Assembly (NCBI RefSeq): GCF_026000435.1
Contig: NZ_AP026763.1
Coordinates: 3,224,001 to 3,288,000 of the forward strand
DNA from: Vibrio sp. STUT-A11
Lineage (GTDB): Bacteria; Pseudomonadota; Gammaproteobacteria; Enterobacterales; Vibrionaceae
Reading direction: 5' to 3'
Length of the DNA stretch: 64,000 bases
The notes beneath the pieces are model-generated. The model was not told the origin of the DNA. It did not search any database and saw only the letters and a list, made by a program, of their open reading frames with translations. The translations under genes and the position numbers were made by a program. The first letter of the stretch is position 1. Each line of letters opens with the position of its first letter. Below are positions 16,778 through 26,301 of the stretch, in pieces.

Positions 16778-17842
16778 TTACTCTTCTGTCGCTTGCTGAG
16801 ACATATTTAGATATTGAGCCGCTTGTGCGTTTTCTTCCGCTAACCACTCCGCCACATCTTTGGCAAAATAAGTCAGGATGCCATCAGCGCCTGCACGTTT
16901 GAAACATAGCAATGATTCCATCACCGTTTCACGCTCTTTTAACCAACCGTTTAGAATCGCCGCTTTATGCATCGCGTACTCACCCGACACTTGGTAAGCA
17001 AATGTCGGAACCTGCAACTCAGTCTTCACACGGCGTACCACATCCAGATAAGGCATCCCAGGCTTAACCATCACAGAATCGGCACCTTCATTGATATCCA
17101 GCGCGACTTCATGAATCGCCTCATCAATATTCGCCGGATCCATTTGGTAGTTTTTCTTATTGCCACCTTTAAGGTTAGACGAAGAACCGACCGCATCACG
17201 GAATGGCCCGTAGTAGTTCGAAGCGTATTTCGCAGAGTAAGCCATGATTTGAGTATGAATATGGCCTGCTTCCTCCAGTGCTTCACGGATTTTACCAATA
17301 CGTCCATCCATCATGTCTGATGGCGCAACAATATCAGCACCCGCTTCTGCGTGAGACAACGCCTGTTTAACCAATACTTCGGTAGTTTCATCATTCATTA
17401 CATAGCCGTCTTCATCAATGATGCCGTCTTGGCCATGCGTGGTAAATGGATCCAGCGCAACGTCGGTAATCACACCAATTTGAGGGATATGCTCTTTAAG
17501 AGAACGAACGGCACGCTGAACTAAACCTTCCGGGTTGTAAGCTTCGGTCGCACATAAGCTTTTCGCATCTTGGTTTACGACAGGGAAAAGCGCGATTGCA
17601 GGAACACCTAAGTTTGCAAGGTATTGCGCTTCTTCTAGCATTAAGTCAATCGACAATCGCTCTACACCTGGCATGGATTCTACGCTTTCACGACGATCTT
17701 TGCCCATCAGAATGAACATTGGGTAAATCAAATCATTAACAGAAAGTTGGTTCTCAGCCACTAGACGACGGCTAAAGTCATGCTTACGTAAACGACGCAT
17801 ACGGCGTGCAGGGAATGGACCTTGAATTGATACAGACACCAT
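16778..17842 (-). CDS. hemB: Delta-aminolevulinic acid dehydratase (porphobilinogen synthase)
   Basis: Second common step of tetrapyrrole synthesis: condenses two 5-aminolevulinate to porphobilinogen. The 354-residue protein carries both Schiff-base lysines, in YSAKYASNYYGP and VMVKPGMPYLD. The active-site metal segment reads DPFTTHGQDG, without the cysteine triad of zinc enzymes, which points to a magnesium-dependent enzyme. The start follows a perfect AAGGAGAAA ribosome site. It is divergent from tatD. Confidence 0.97.
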   Translation of the reverse strand: MVSVSIQGPFPARRMRRLRKHDFSRRLVAENQLSVNDLIYPMFILMGKDRRESVESMPGVERLSIDLMLEEAQYLANLGVPAIALFPVVNQDAKSLCATEAYNPEGLVQRAVRSLKEHIPQIGVITDVALDPFTTHGQDGIIDEDGYVMNDETTEVLVKQALSHAEAGADIVAPSDMMDGRIGKIREALEEAGHIHTQIMAYSAKYASNYYGPFRDAVGSSSNLKGGNKKNYQMDPANIDEAIHEVALDINEGADSVMVKPGMPYLDVVRRVKTELQVPTFAYQVSGEYAMHKAAILNGWLKERETVMESLLCFKRAGADGILTYFAKDVAEWLAEENAQAAQYLNMSQQATEE

Positions 17843-18023
17843 TTTCTCCTTGTCTGGACGGTTATGATGATCAAATCATCTGGTGGACAAAATCATATCA
17901 CTCTTGATGCACTTTGCGGGTGACAATCTGGAAAAAGGCGCGGGAAAAAACTGAAAATGACCCCGCACTCACACTCAAGTATACTTCTCAGATAACCAAC
18001 ACAATCAAGCACAGAGATTAACG

Positions 18024-18794
18024 ATGATCGATACCCACGCGCATATATACGCCAGCGAATTTGATAATGACCGCGACGAAGTGGTAAAACGCGCGCTAGA
18101 GCAAGGCATAAACAAGATTTTGCTGCCAAACATCGATCTGGAATCGATTGAGCCTATGCTGGAAACCGAAGCTGCTTATCCTGAAGTATGCCATTCGATG
18201 ATGGGCCTTCACCCATGCTATGTGGATGATAATGTCGAACAAACGCTGGAGATCATTCGCAACTGGTTTGAGAAACACAATTTCATCGCTGTGGGAGAAA
18301 TTGGTATCGATCTGTACTGGGATAAAACCTACCGAGCTGAGCAGGAAATGGCATTTATTACCCAACTTAACTGGGCAAAAGAGATGAACTTGCCAGTTGT
18401 GATCCACACTCGCGACTCCATCGAGGAGACATTAACCCTGCTACGCCAGGAGCAAGATGGCCGCTTGCGTGGCGTATTTCATTGTTTTGGCGGCAGTTTG
18501 GAAGAAGCAAAAGCGATTAACGAGTTAGGTTTCCATCTCGGCTTGGGTGGCGTATCAACGTTTAAAAATGGTGGGATGGACAAAGTTATTCCTCACCTCG
18601 ATATGCAGTGGGTCATACTGGAAACTGACTGCCCTTACTTAGCGCCGGTCCCACATCGCGGGAAACGCAACGAGCCATCCTATACTTCTCTGGTTGCCCA
18701 GCGTATTGCTGAACTGAGAGAGTTAACCATTGAAGAAGTAGACTCTGTGACGACAGCGAATGCCAACAAGCTATTTGGTCTAGAAAGCAAATAA
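18024..18794 (+). CDS. tatD: TatD family metal-dependent hydrolase/DNase
   Basis: TIM-barrel metallohydrolase of 256 residues with the TatD metal ligands: HxH in DTHAHIY, GEIGIDLYW, PVVIHTRDS, FHCFGG and ETDCPYL. E. coli TatD is a 3'-5' exonuclease linked to DNA repair and quality control; it is not part of the Tat translocon. It is divergent from hemB and convergent with tatABC, so here it is not in the tat operon. Confidence 0.93.
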   Translation: MIDTHAHIYASEFDNDRDEVVKRALEQGINKILLPNIDLESIEPMLETEAAYPEVCHSMMGLHPCYVDDNVEQTLEIIRNWFEKHNFIAVGEIGIDLYWDKTYRAEQEMAFITQLNWAKEMNLPVVIHTRDSIEETLTLLRQEQDGRLRGVFHCFGGSLEEAKAINELGFHLGLGGVSTFKNGGMDKVIPHLDMQWVILETDCPYLAPVPHRGKRNEPSYTSLVAQRIAELRELTIEEVDSVTTANANKLFGLESK

Positions 18795-18824
18795 GCGTCC
18801 AAACAGTCGTCCCCTCATACATGA

Positions 18825-18857
18825 AAAAAGAGCGAGATTTTTACACCTCGCTCTTTT
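18825..18857. terminator. Bidirectional terminator between tatD and tatC
   Basis: Stem AAAAGAGCGAG / CTCGCTCTTTT around an eight-base loop; serves both convergent genes. Confidence 0.88.
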
Positions 18858-18870
18858 ACTTATTTCTGCG

Positions 18871-19614
18871 CTACTCTTCCGTTTCTTCCTCGTCTTTACG
18901 CGTGTAGAAACGCGCAAACAGCAGACCCACTTCAAACAGCAAGCACATTGGAATGGCCAGCAGAGTCTGCGAAATCATGTCAGGTGGTGTTAACACCATA
19001 CCAACAATAAACGCAGCAACGATGATGTACGGACGTTTTTGTTTTAACTCTTTTGGTGTCGTTGCCCCCGTCCAGCACAGTAGAATGATCGCCACCGGAA
19101 CTTCAAAAGCAATACCAAACGCCATAAACAGCGCCAGTACAAAATCCAGATAGCTGGAAATATCAGTGGCAAACTCTACACCACCAAGCGATATCGCGGT
19201 GAAGAAACCGAACACAAGCGGGAATACGACAAAATACGCAAACGCCACGCCGCAGTAGAAAAGCAAAGAGCTGGAAAACAACAGTGGCATGATTAAACGG
19301 CGTTCATGCTTATAAAGACCCGGCGCAACGAATGCCCACACCTGGTACAAAATAAATGGTACGGCGATAAAAACCGACGCAATCAATGTCAACTTCAGAG
19401 GAGTGAAAAACGGTGACGCAACATCGGTCGCAATCATCGTTGCCCCTTCGGGCAAACGCTCGACTAAAGGTGCTGAGACAAACTCGTAAATGTGGTTAGA
19501 GAAATAAACTAGCCCGACAAACACCACCAACACTGCCAATATTGCACGCAGTAGCCGGTTGCGAAGCTCCAACAAGTGACTAATTAAAGGTTGTGTCTGC
19601 TCGACGGTAGACAT
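18871..19614 (-). CDS. tatC: Sec-independent protein translocase subunit TatC
   Basis: Polytopic inner-membrane receptor for twin-arginine signal peptides, 247 residues with six predicted helices. The conserved N-terminal segment LISHLLELRNRLLRA and the first periplasmic loop (PLVERLPEGATMIATDVASPFFTPLKL) are present, as is the helix pair around FVAPGLYKHERR. The C terminus is acidic (RKDEEETEE). It is the last gene of rmuC-ubiEJB-tatABC and follows tatB by 67 bp. Confidence 0.97.
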   Translation of the reverse strand: MSTVEQTQPLISHLLELRNRLLRAILAVLVVFVGLVYFSNHIYEFVSAPLVERLPEGATMIATDVASPFFTPLKLTLIASVFIAVPFILYQVWAFVAPGLYKHERRLIMPLLFSSSLLFYCGVAFAYFVVFPLVFGFFTAISLGGVEFATDISSYLDFVLALFMAFGIAFEVPVAIILLCWTGATTPKELKQKRPYIIVAAFIVGMVLTPPDMISQTLLAIPMCLLFEVGLLFARFYTRKDEEETEE

Positions 19615-19681
19615 GGCAAACCTCTTTGTAAAAACCAGATCAAAAAGGAGCCACTTATCCTAGCAGCTCCTCCTAATGAGA

Positions 19682-20080
19682 CTATTCGGCTTTCTTATCT
19701 GCCGCTGTAACCTTGATATCTTGCGCTTTTTCTACCGACTCAACGACAGGCTCTGCTTGCGCAGGTTTTGCGTCCGACTCAGTGTTTTCCGCGTAAGGGC
19801 GGTTTACAGATTGCGCTGCTTGCTTCAGTTCTTCTACAGAAGACTTCAGCTCCGGAGATAAATCTTTCATCCCCATTTGCTCAGCTTTACGCAAATTCTC
19901 TTGCAGCTCTTGGACTTTCAGCTCGTGCGACAATTCGTCTTTGACGTTATTTGCCATACTCTTAGCCGCACCGACAAAACGCGATACGCTTCGAATAGCA
20001 TGAGGCAAACGCTCCGGTCCAAGAACGACCAGACCAACAACAGATATCAATACCAGTTCCCAAAAACCGATATCAAACAC
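19682..20080 (-). CDS. tatB: Sec-independent protein translocase subunit TatB
   Basis: Partner of TatC in the Tat substrate receptor. The 132-residue protein has the N-terminal membrane helix MFDIGFWELVLISVVGLVVL, the GPERLP hinge typical of TatB, a long amphipathic helix and an Ala/Glu-rich C-terminal tail. It starts 3 bp after the tatA stop. Confidence 0.96.
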   Translation of the reverse strand: MFDIGFWELVLISVVGLVVLGPERLPHAIRSVSRFVGAAKSMANNVKDELSHELKVQELQENLRKAEQMGMKDLSPELKSSVEELKQAAQSVNRPYAENTESDAKPAQAEPVVESVEKAQDIKVTAADKKAE

Positions 20081-20083
20081 GTT

Positions 20084-20341
20084 TTACGCCTGCTCTTTGT
20101 CTTTTTTAGTTTCAGGTGCAGCTTCTTTTTTTTGCTGCTCCTCTAAACTTTTTGGCTCGAAGTCTGCGTCTTTAGCGTCTTTCGCATTTTTCGCAGCCTC
20201 GTCATCATCGCTCATTGCTTTTTTGAAGCCCTTAACGGCACCGCCTAGATCACCACCAATACCACGTAGCTTCTTGGTTCCGAATAGTAATACAACAATT
20301 ACAGCAATGATTAAAAGTTGCCAAACACTGATACCACCCAT
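20084..20341 (-). CDS. tatA: Sec-independent protein translocase subunit TatA
   Basis: Pore-forming Tat subunit of 85 residues: membrane helix SVWQLLIIAVIVVLLFG, the FGTKKLR hinge, an amphipathic helix (GGDLGGAVKGFKKAMSD) and a charged tail. The first of the three tat genes, 49 bp after ubiB. Confidence 0.96.
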   Translation of the reverse strand: MGGISVWQLLIIAVIVVLLFGTKKLRGIGGDLGGAVKGFKKAMSDDDEAAKNAKDAKDADFEPKSLEEQQKKEAAPETKKDKEQA

Positions 20342-20390
20342 TCTTTTTACCTCGGGTCTTTAAACAAAATGTATTTCAAGAGTTTACCGT

Positions 20391-22025
20391 CTAACGACGA
20401 TAAGCTCGCCAACTAAACAGCCAGAATGTGACACCTGCAATCCCGCAAGCGAACGATAGCTGCTCATAAGCGTTATCCACCAATATTGCCGAGCATACGA
20501 CTAAAGTGGCGCCAACACCAAGTAAAAACTTACCTGTTGCCTGTTGTCGCTTACTTTGACGGTAGCCCTGATAAAGCTGATCCATACGTTGGTTCATTGC
20601 CTTACCTTGTTTGAGGCTATCATAAAGCAGCTCAGGTAACTCCGGTAATTTCTCCGCCCAAAATGGCGCTCGATCTTTAATCGCATTGACTAAAGCTTGC
20701 GGACCAACTTGATTCATCATCCACTCTTCAAGGAATGGTTTCGCAGTCTCCCACAAGTCGAGCTGCGGATAGAGCTGTCTGCCAAGCCCTTCAACGTAAA
20801 GCAAAGTTTTTTGCAACAACACCAGTTGAGGCTGAACCTCCATATTAAAGCGACGGGCTGTATTGAACAGATTCAATAACACGTGGCCAAAGGAGATTTC
20901 ACACAATGGCTTAGCGAAAATAGGCTCACAGACAATGCGAATCGCAAACTCAAATTCGTCAACATTGGTATCTGCCGGCACCCAACCTGAGTCCACATGC
21001 AATTCCGCCACTCGACGATAATCACGATTGAAGAATGCCAGGAAGTTTTCCGCCAGATAACGTTTGTCTTCACTATTAAGTGTACCAACGATCCCGCAAT
21101 CTAACCCAATCCACATTGGGTTTTCCGGGTGTTCTGGTTTGACGAAGACGTTACCAGGATGCATATCGGCATGAAAGAAGCTGTCCCTGAACACCTGAGT
21201 GAAGAACACACTCACGCCGCGTTCAGCCAGCAGTTTCATATTGGTGCCATTTGCTTTCAAGCCTTCTATATCAGAAACTTGAATGCCATATATTCGCTCA
21301 GAAACCATGACAGTTTCATTACTGAAGTCAGGAAAAACTTCAGGAACGTACAATTCTTCACTTCCTTCGAAATTTCGACGCAGTTGAATCGCGTTTGCTG
21401 CCTCACGACGCAGGTCCAGTTCATCGAGAAGGGTTTTCTCGTATTCACGAACCACTTCGACCGGTTTCAAACGACGTGCTTCAGGCAACGCCCCCGCGAC
21501 TATACGCGCCATTCGAAGCATCAGTTTTAGATCAGAATCAATAACCGGACGAATATCCGGGCGAATGACCTTTAATACCACTTCCTGGTTAGTGTCTTTT
21601 AAGCGAGCGGTGTGCACCTGAGCAATAGACGCAGAGGCCAGAGGTTTGATATCAAACTCGGTAAACCAGTTTTCGAGTGGTCCACCTAACGCTTTTTCCA
21701 TCTGTCGTTTTGCCAGCTCACCATCAAACGGGGCAACCTGATCTTGAAGCAACGCGAGTGGATCAGCAATATGAGGAGGGAATAAGTCACGACGGGTCGA
21801 CATCATCTGACCGAACTTGATCCATACCGGACCCAGTTCCTGCAATGCTAAACGAAGGCGCTCACCTAGAGGCTTCTCAGGGTGTTTATTTTTAATCCAG
21901 AATAGGCTTTTGCGCATCCAAAGCGGCGCTTTAGTCAGTTGATGATCCGGCAACAACTCGTCCAAGCCATATTCCAGTTGTACTTTAGCGATGTGGTATA
22001 AGCGTTTTATTTCTGCCGGGGTCAT
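20391..22025 (-). CDS. ubiB: Ubiquinone biosynthesis protein UbiB (ABC1/ADCK family)
   Basis: Atypical kinase-fold ATPase needed for ubiquinone synthesis, 544 residues (E. coli 546). Family hallmarks are present: the KxGQ motif in WIKFGQMMSTR, the alanine-rich loop ASASIAQVHTARL, the catalytic-loop segment HADMHPGNVFV and DCGIVG. Two C-terminal membrane helices (about 495-540) anchor it in the inner membrane. The ATG overlaps the ubiJ stop (ATGA), so translation is coupled. Confidence 0.97.
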   Translation of the reverse strand: MTPAEIKRLYHIAKVQLEYGLDELLPDHQLTKAPLWMRKSLFWIKNKHPEKPLGERLRLALQELGPVWIKFGQMMSTRRDLFPPHIADPLALLQDQVAPFDGELAKRQMEKALGGPLENWFTEFDIKPLASASIAQVHTARLKDTNQEVVLKVIRPDIRPVIDSDLKLMLRMARIVAGALPEARRLKPVEVVREYEKTLLDELDLRREAANAIQLRRNFEGSEELYVPEVFPDFSNETVMVSERIYGIQVSDIEGLKANGTNMKLLAERGVSVFFTQVFRDSFFHADMHPGNVFVKPEHPENPMWIGLDCGIVGTLNSEDKRYLAENFLAFFNRDYRRVAELHVDSGWVPADTNVDEFEFAIRIVCEPIFAKPLCEISFGHVLLNLFNTARRFNMEVQPQLVLLQKTLLYVEGLGRQLYPQLDLWETAKPFLEEWMMNQVGPQALVNAIKDRAPFWAEKLPELPELLYDSLKQGKAMNQRMDQLYQGYRQSKRQQATGKFLLGVGATLVVCSAILVDNAYEQLSFACGIAGVTFWLFSWRAYRR

Positions 22026-22657
22026 GGTTTCTCCAGCGCAAGCTTATCTGAATCCAATTTATCAAGCAGAGCATTCAGGCGCGCTTCCACACGCGAAGCC
22101 TGACTGCGTACTTCGTCCACTTGATCGCAAAAATGCGCGACTTCGAGAGGTGCCGGGGCAAACTTCCACTCTTCCGTGACGACTTGAGCGAGATGACGCT
22201 GATGCTTTTCGGCCTGAGAAACAAAGAAGTTACCGACGTTTTTTGAACCCTGAACGACCGTATGGGCTACGACATCTCCAGTCAATCGCGATAGCCATTC
22301 TTCAATGTCTGGTTTGCAATCCACCATGAGCTGAGAGAACTTTTGCGCCAGTTGGATATCTCCCTCAAGTTCAAGCTTGTCTTGCTTGATGAGTCGGGTG
22401 ATGTTGGCTTGTTCACGCAGCTCCGGCAAAACGCTTAAATGCAAAGATAGATAACAATCAGGTTGTCCTTCATAGTGACCCAACACATCAATCTGTTGAC
22501 TGAAAATAAACGTCAGTGTCTTATTAATTTCTTTCAGGTGAACTTGAATAACCTGGCCTTTAAGACGTGCTAAACGACGACCCAAAGCCGGATCGTCTTT
22601 AATCAGCGTGTTCAGCGACGTTTCAATCACGGCAGTAATAAGAGGTTCAAATGGCAT
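22022..22657 (-). CDS. ubiJ: Ubiquinone biosynthesis accessory factor UbiJ
   Basis: Lipid-binding SCP2-domain protein that with UbiK supports the Ubi enzyme complex; 211 residues (E. coli UbiJ 201). The SCP2-like domain covers about residues 15-115, ending in a coiled-coil-prone tail (CDQVDEVRSQASRVEARLNA). It sits between ubiE and ubiB as in enteric bacteria and overlaps ubiB by 4 bp. Confidence 0.93.
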   Translation of the reverse strand: MPFEPLITAVIETSLNTLIKDDPALGRRLARLKGQVIQVHLKEINKTLTFIFSQQIDVLGHYEGQPDCYLSLHLSVLPELREQANITRLIKQDKLELEGDIQLAQKFSQLMVDCKPDIEEWLSRLTGDVVAHTVVQGSKNVGNFFVSQAEKHQRHLAQVVTEEWKFAPAPLEVAHFCDQVDEVRSQASRVEARLNALLDKLDSDKLALEKP

Positions 22658-22668
22658 GCCGTTAACCC

Positions 22669-23448
22669 TTAGAATTTGAAGCCGCGGTGCAGCGCCACAA
22701 TACCACCCGTCAGGTTGTAGTATTTGGTGTTTTCGAAACCCGCTTCTTGCATCATGCCTTCCAGCGTGTCTTGATCTGGGTGCATGCGGATCGATTCTGC
22801 AAGATAACGGTAACTTTCTGCATCGTTCGCCACCAGCTCACCCATTTTTGGCAACAGATGGAATGAGTACGCGTCATAAATTTTCGATAATGGTTCAATG
22901 ATTGGTTTTGAAAACTCCAGCACCAATAGACGGCCGCCCGGCTTTAGAACACGGAACATTGAACGCAGTGCTTTGTCTTTGTCGGTGACGTTACGCAGAC
23001 AGAAACTGATGGTGATAACGTCAAAGTAATCATCCGGGAATGGCAGCTCTTCTGCGTTTGCCTGAACGTAATGCACGTTACCGACAATGCCATTATCACG
23101 CAGCTTATCGCGGCCGACATTCAGCATTGAGTTGTTGATATCCGCCAGAATGACATGACCCTGATCGCCGACGATGCGCGAAAATTTCGCTGTCAGGTCA
23201 CCGGTACCACCGCCAAGATCCAGAATTCGCTGCCCAGGGCGAGCACCACTACAATCAATGGTGAAACGCTTCCATAAGCGGTGAACACCTCCAGACATCA
23301 GGTCGTTCATGATGTCGTACTTCGCTGCCACGGAGTGAAAAACTTCGGCAACTTTGGTTACTTTTTCTTCTTTCGCTACGGTCGTGAAACCAAAGTGGGT
23401 GGTTTCGTTCTCTAATGCATTATTGGATTGCAAGCTTGTGTCCGTCAT
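22669..23448 (-). CDS. ubiE: Ubiquinone/menaquinone biosynthesis C-methyltransferase UbiE
   Basis: SAM-dependent C-methyltransferase of both ubiquinone and menaquinone pathways; 259 residues (E. coli 251). Motif I reads ILDLGGGTGDLT; the UbiE signature segments YDIMNDLMSGG and FCLRNVTDKDKAL are present, as is RVLKPGGRLLVLEFSKP. First of the ubi genes in the run, 11 bp before ubiJ. Confidence 0.97.
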   Translation of the reverse strand: MTDTSLQSNNALENETTHFGFTTVAKEEKVTKVAEVFHSVAAKYDIMNDLMSGGVHRLWKRFTIDCSGARPGQRILDLGGGTGDLTAKFSRIVGDQGHVILADINNSMLNVGRDKLRDNGIVGNVHYVQANAEELPFPDDYFDVITISFCLRNVTDKDKALRSMFRVLKPGGRLLVLEFSKPIIEPLSKIYDAYSFHLLPKMGELVANDAESYRYLAESIRMHPDQDTLEGMMQEAGFENTKYYNLTGGIVALHRGFKF

Positions 23449-23524
23449 TCTAATTCCTCTTAGGCAGCACTTTCACTGCTGGGCGGTTGCTGACAAATAT
23501 CGTCGCCCAATATACTGCGGGCAA

Positions 23525-25069
23525 TTAGTTTACTTTATCCTCAGCCGGATGTCTTTCTACTAACGATTCATTTGGGGATTCATTTTCCGAAAATGTTTCA
23601 CTCTGTGCTAACTGGGCAAGATCAGAAGAAATAGGACGTTTAACTTCGACGCCAAGTTGCTTGAAGCTTTCCGCTTGTCGGATGACGTTCCCACGACCTG
23701 TAGCGAGTTTATTCATAGCGCCCTGATACGTTTGGTTGGCTTTATCCAGCGCACCACCCAACCCTTGCATGTCATCAACAAACAAACGCAGTTTGTCGTA
23801 AAGTTTGGTCGCTCGCTGGGCGATCAATTTGGCATTCTCATTCTGACGCTCATTGCGCCACAAATTATCAATAGTACGCAGCGCCACCAGCAGAGTGGTT
23901 GGGCTGACTAAAATGATGTTCTGCTCCATCGCATCTTTAACTAAGCTCGGATCGGCCTGAATCGCGACCTGAAAAGCAGGTTCCACCGGAATAAACATCA
24001 GCACATAATCCAGGCTCTGGATGCCTTTCAGCTTGTGATAATCCTTCATGCTCAAGCCCTTGATGTGCGCACGCAGCGCGACGAGGTGAGCATTCAGCGC
24101 CTGATCACGCTCGGCATCCGTTTCTGCGTTGAAGTAACGCTCAAACGCTACCAACGCCATTTTAGAATCGACCACAACTTGCTTGTTTTGCGGAAGGTGC
24201 ACAATCACATCAGGCTGGTAGCGCTTGCCCGCTTCATTTTGCAAATTCACCTGTGTTTGGTATTCATGCCCTTCACGCAATCCAGACTCTGCAAGCACAC
24301 GGGCGAGAACCACTTCGCCCCAATTGCCTTGCTGTTTGTTATCGCCCTTCAGAGCCTGAGTTAAGTTCACCGCTTCACGTGTCATTTGTTCGTTTAAGCG
24401 TTGTAGATTTTTTAGCTCATGCACCAGCGTATGACGCTCCTTGGCTTCCTGACTAAAACTGTCATTGACTTGCTTTTTAAACCCATCTAACTGCTCTCGC
24501 AATGGCGAGAGTAAGCCTTCCAGGCTCTGACGGTTTTGCACATCTACCTTGGCGGTTTTCTCTTCGAATAATTGGTTGGCAAGATGTTCAAACTGCTGTT
24601 TCAGGCGGACTTCCGCTTGCTCCAGTATTTGCAACTTTTCCGCATTCGACTGATTCACTTGCTCATGGCGCGCTTGCTGCTCTCGCAGTTGTGTTTCCAG
24701 ACGCGATTTTTGCTCACGCATGTTGCCGAGCTCATCAAAATACTGCTGACGTTCTTGTTTGACGGCTTCGAAATAACGCAGCTTCTCCATTGCCGCCATC
24801 AACTTACCGTGTGACTGGCGTACTTCAAAGGCGGCCTTGTCGCGCTCGTCATCCAGTTCATCCAGTTCTTGTTGCGCGTCAGTCAAACGCTGATTGACTT
24901 GCTCAAGCTGTTGTTGATGAAGCTGTTTTTCCGCAGAGAGTTGCTGCTCAAGCAATTGAGTTTGTGAGATAAAGCGCTGTTTTACCCACCACCCTACCGC
25001 CACGCCACTGGCAGATGCGGCACAAAGAGAAGAGAGAATGAGAGATTGATGCTCAAGAATCCATTGCAT
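23525..25069 (-). CDS. rmuC: DNA recombination protein RmuC
   Basis: Predicted nuclease-related protein that limits recombination at inverted repeats; 514 residues. An N-terminal membrane segment (about 9-27) precedes a long coiled coil (about 35-190). The RmuC domain (about 200-460) includes KGDNKQQGNWGEVVLARVLE-like sequence, PDVIVHLP and VVDSKMALVAFERY, resembling PD-(D/E)XK nuclease folds. The tail after residue 470 is acidic and variable. It precedes ubiE in the same direction with a 76-bp gap and may start the operon. Confidence 0.94.
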   Translation of the reverse strand: MQWILEHQSLILSSLCAASASGVAVGWWVKQRFISQTQLLEQQLSAEKQLHQQQLEQVNQRLTDAQQELDELDDERDKAAFEVRQSHGKLMAAMEKLRYFEAVKQERQQYFDELGNMREQKSRLETQLREQQARHEQVNQSNAEKLQILEQAEVRLKQQFEHLANQLFEEKTAKVDVQNRQSLEGLLSPLREQLDGFKKQVNDSFSQEAKERHTLVHELKNLQRLNEQMTREAVNLTQALKGDNKQQGNWGEVVLARVLAESGLREGHEYQTQVNLQNEAGKRYQPDVIVHLPQNKQVVVDSKMALVAFERYFNAETDAERDQALNAHLVALRAHIKGLSMKDYHKLKGIQSLDYVLMFIPVEPAFQVAIQADPSLVKDAMEQNIILVSPTTLLVALRTIDNLWRNERQNENAKLIAQRATKLYDKLRLFVDDMQGLGGALDKANQTYQGAMNKLATGRGNVIRQAESFKQLGVEVKRPISSDLAQLAQSETFSENESPNESLVERHPAEDKVN

Positions 25070-25238
25070 AATAGCGAGTTAGCCTGTGTTTTAGTTCTAT
25101 AACAATGGTATTTAGACACTGGATAAATGTCCAGTTTGTTGGATGAAAAATCCTCGCATACACTAGCTGCTCAAAATAATATCCTTTGGCTCGCTCAAAA
25201 CCTTATCGTCGAGCCTTTGAACACGATACAGAGGCATC

Positions 25239-26147
25239 ATGAATGAGCGTCGCGCCCTAGGATTTGGGCTCTCAGCAGTATTACTTTGGTCAACAGTGGC
25301 GACCGCATTTAAACTCACATTAGCCGAGTTCACTCCGATTCAAATGCTGTGTATCGCCAGCGTCGTTTCCGCTCTTGCGCTCATCATCGTATGCGGTGTT
25401 CAAGGCAAGTTAAATCAGCTTAGCGATACCTTTCTGTCAAACCCTTATTATTACCTGCTGCTGGGGTTAATTAACCCGCTGGCTTACTACCTGATTCTTT
25501 TTAAGGCTTATGACTTGCTCCCGGCATCACAGGCTCAGGCCATCAACTACAGTTGGGCCATTACACTGACGCTCATGGCGGCGGTTTTTCTCGGCCAGAA
25601 AGTTCGTGTTAAAGATTGGATTACATGCGCGTTGAGCTACTTTGGCGTGATCGTGATTGCGACCAAGGGCGATATCCTGGGATTAAACTTTGAAAGCCCT
25701 CTCGGTGTAGGATTGGCGCTACTCTCAACCCTGTTATGGGCTGGCTACTGGATTCTAAACACCAAAAACAAAGCAGACCCGGTTGTAGGGGTACTGCTTG
25801 GTTTTCTGGTCGCGATTCCATTTGCAATTGCCATCAGTCTTTACGAAGGTGCAAGCTGGCAACAGATTTCACCGCAAGGTTGGTTGGCTGTGACTTATGT
25901 CGGTTTGTTTGAAATGGGGATTACTTTTGTACTTTGGCTAAGCGCGCTCAAATCAACCCAGAATACCGCGCGCATCAGTAACCTGATTTTCGCCTCACCA
26001 TTTGTCTCGCTGATATTGCTCGCAACCATCATTGGCGAAGAGATTCACCCAACCACCCTGATAGGCCTGGTGTTGATTATCGGCGGACTGGTGATCCAGC
26101 AGATCAAATTTGGCAAAAAAGTGAAGACAGCGAAAGCTTCTCAATGA
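25239..26147 (+). CDS. EamA/DMT family transporter
   Basis: Inner-membrane transporter of the drug/metabolite superfamily with 302 residues, about ten membrane helices and two EamA repeats (about 8-140 and 150-290). Residues such as SWAITLTLMAAVFLGQ and TALxxLIFASPFVSL-like helices at the ends of the repeats fit the family. The substrate cannot be inferred from sequence. It is transcribed divergently from rmuC and stands alone. Confidence 0.85.
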   Translation: MNERRALGFGLSAVLLWSTVATAFKLTLAEFTPIQMLCIASVVSALALIIVCGVQGKLNQLSDTFLSNPYYYLLLGLINPLAYYLILFKAYDLLPASQAQAINYSWAITLTLMAAVFLGQKVRVKDWITCALSYFGVIVIATKGDILGLNFESPLGVGLALLSTLLWAGYWILNTKNKADPVVGVLLGFLVAIPFAIAISLYEGASWQQISPQGWLAVTYVGLFEMGITFVLWLSALKSTQNTARISNLIFASPFVSLILLATIIGEEIHPTTLIGLVLIIGGLVIQQIKFGKKVKTAKASQ

Positions 26148-26301
26148 AAAACGTTATCAAAAAGCATTTTTATGATCTCAAGCATCTTCTATTGCTTGGA
26201 ATTATCTGAGCGTTGGATACGATACTGCCACAGCCCAATAGCCAACTCGGCTTTAATTTTTATAAACACATCGCTGGGCACTCCAGGATACCGTACTAAT
26301 T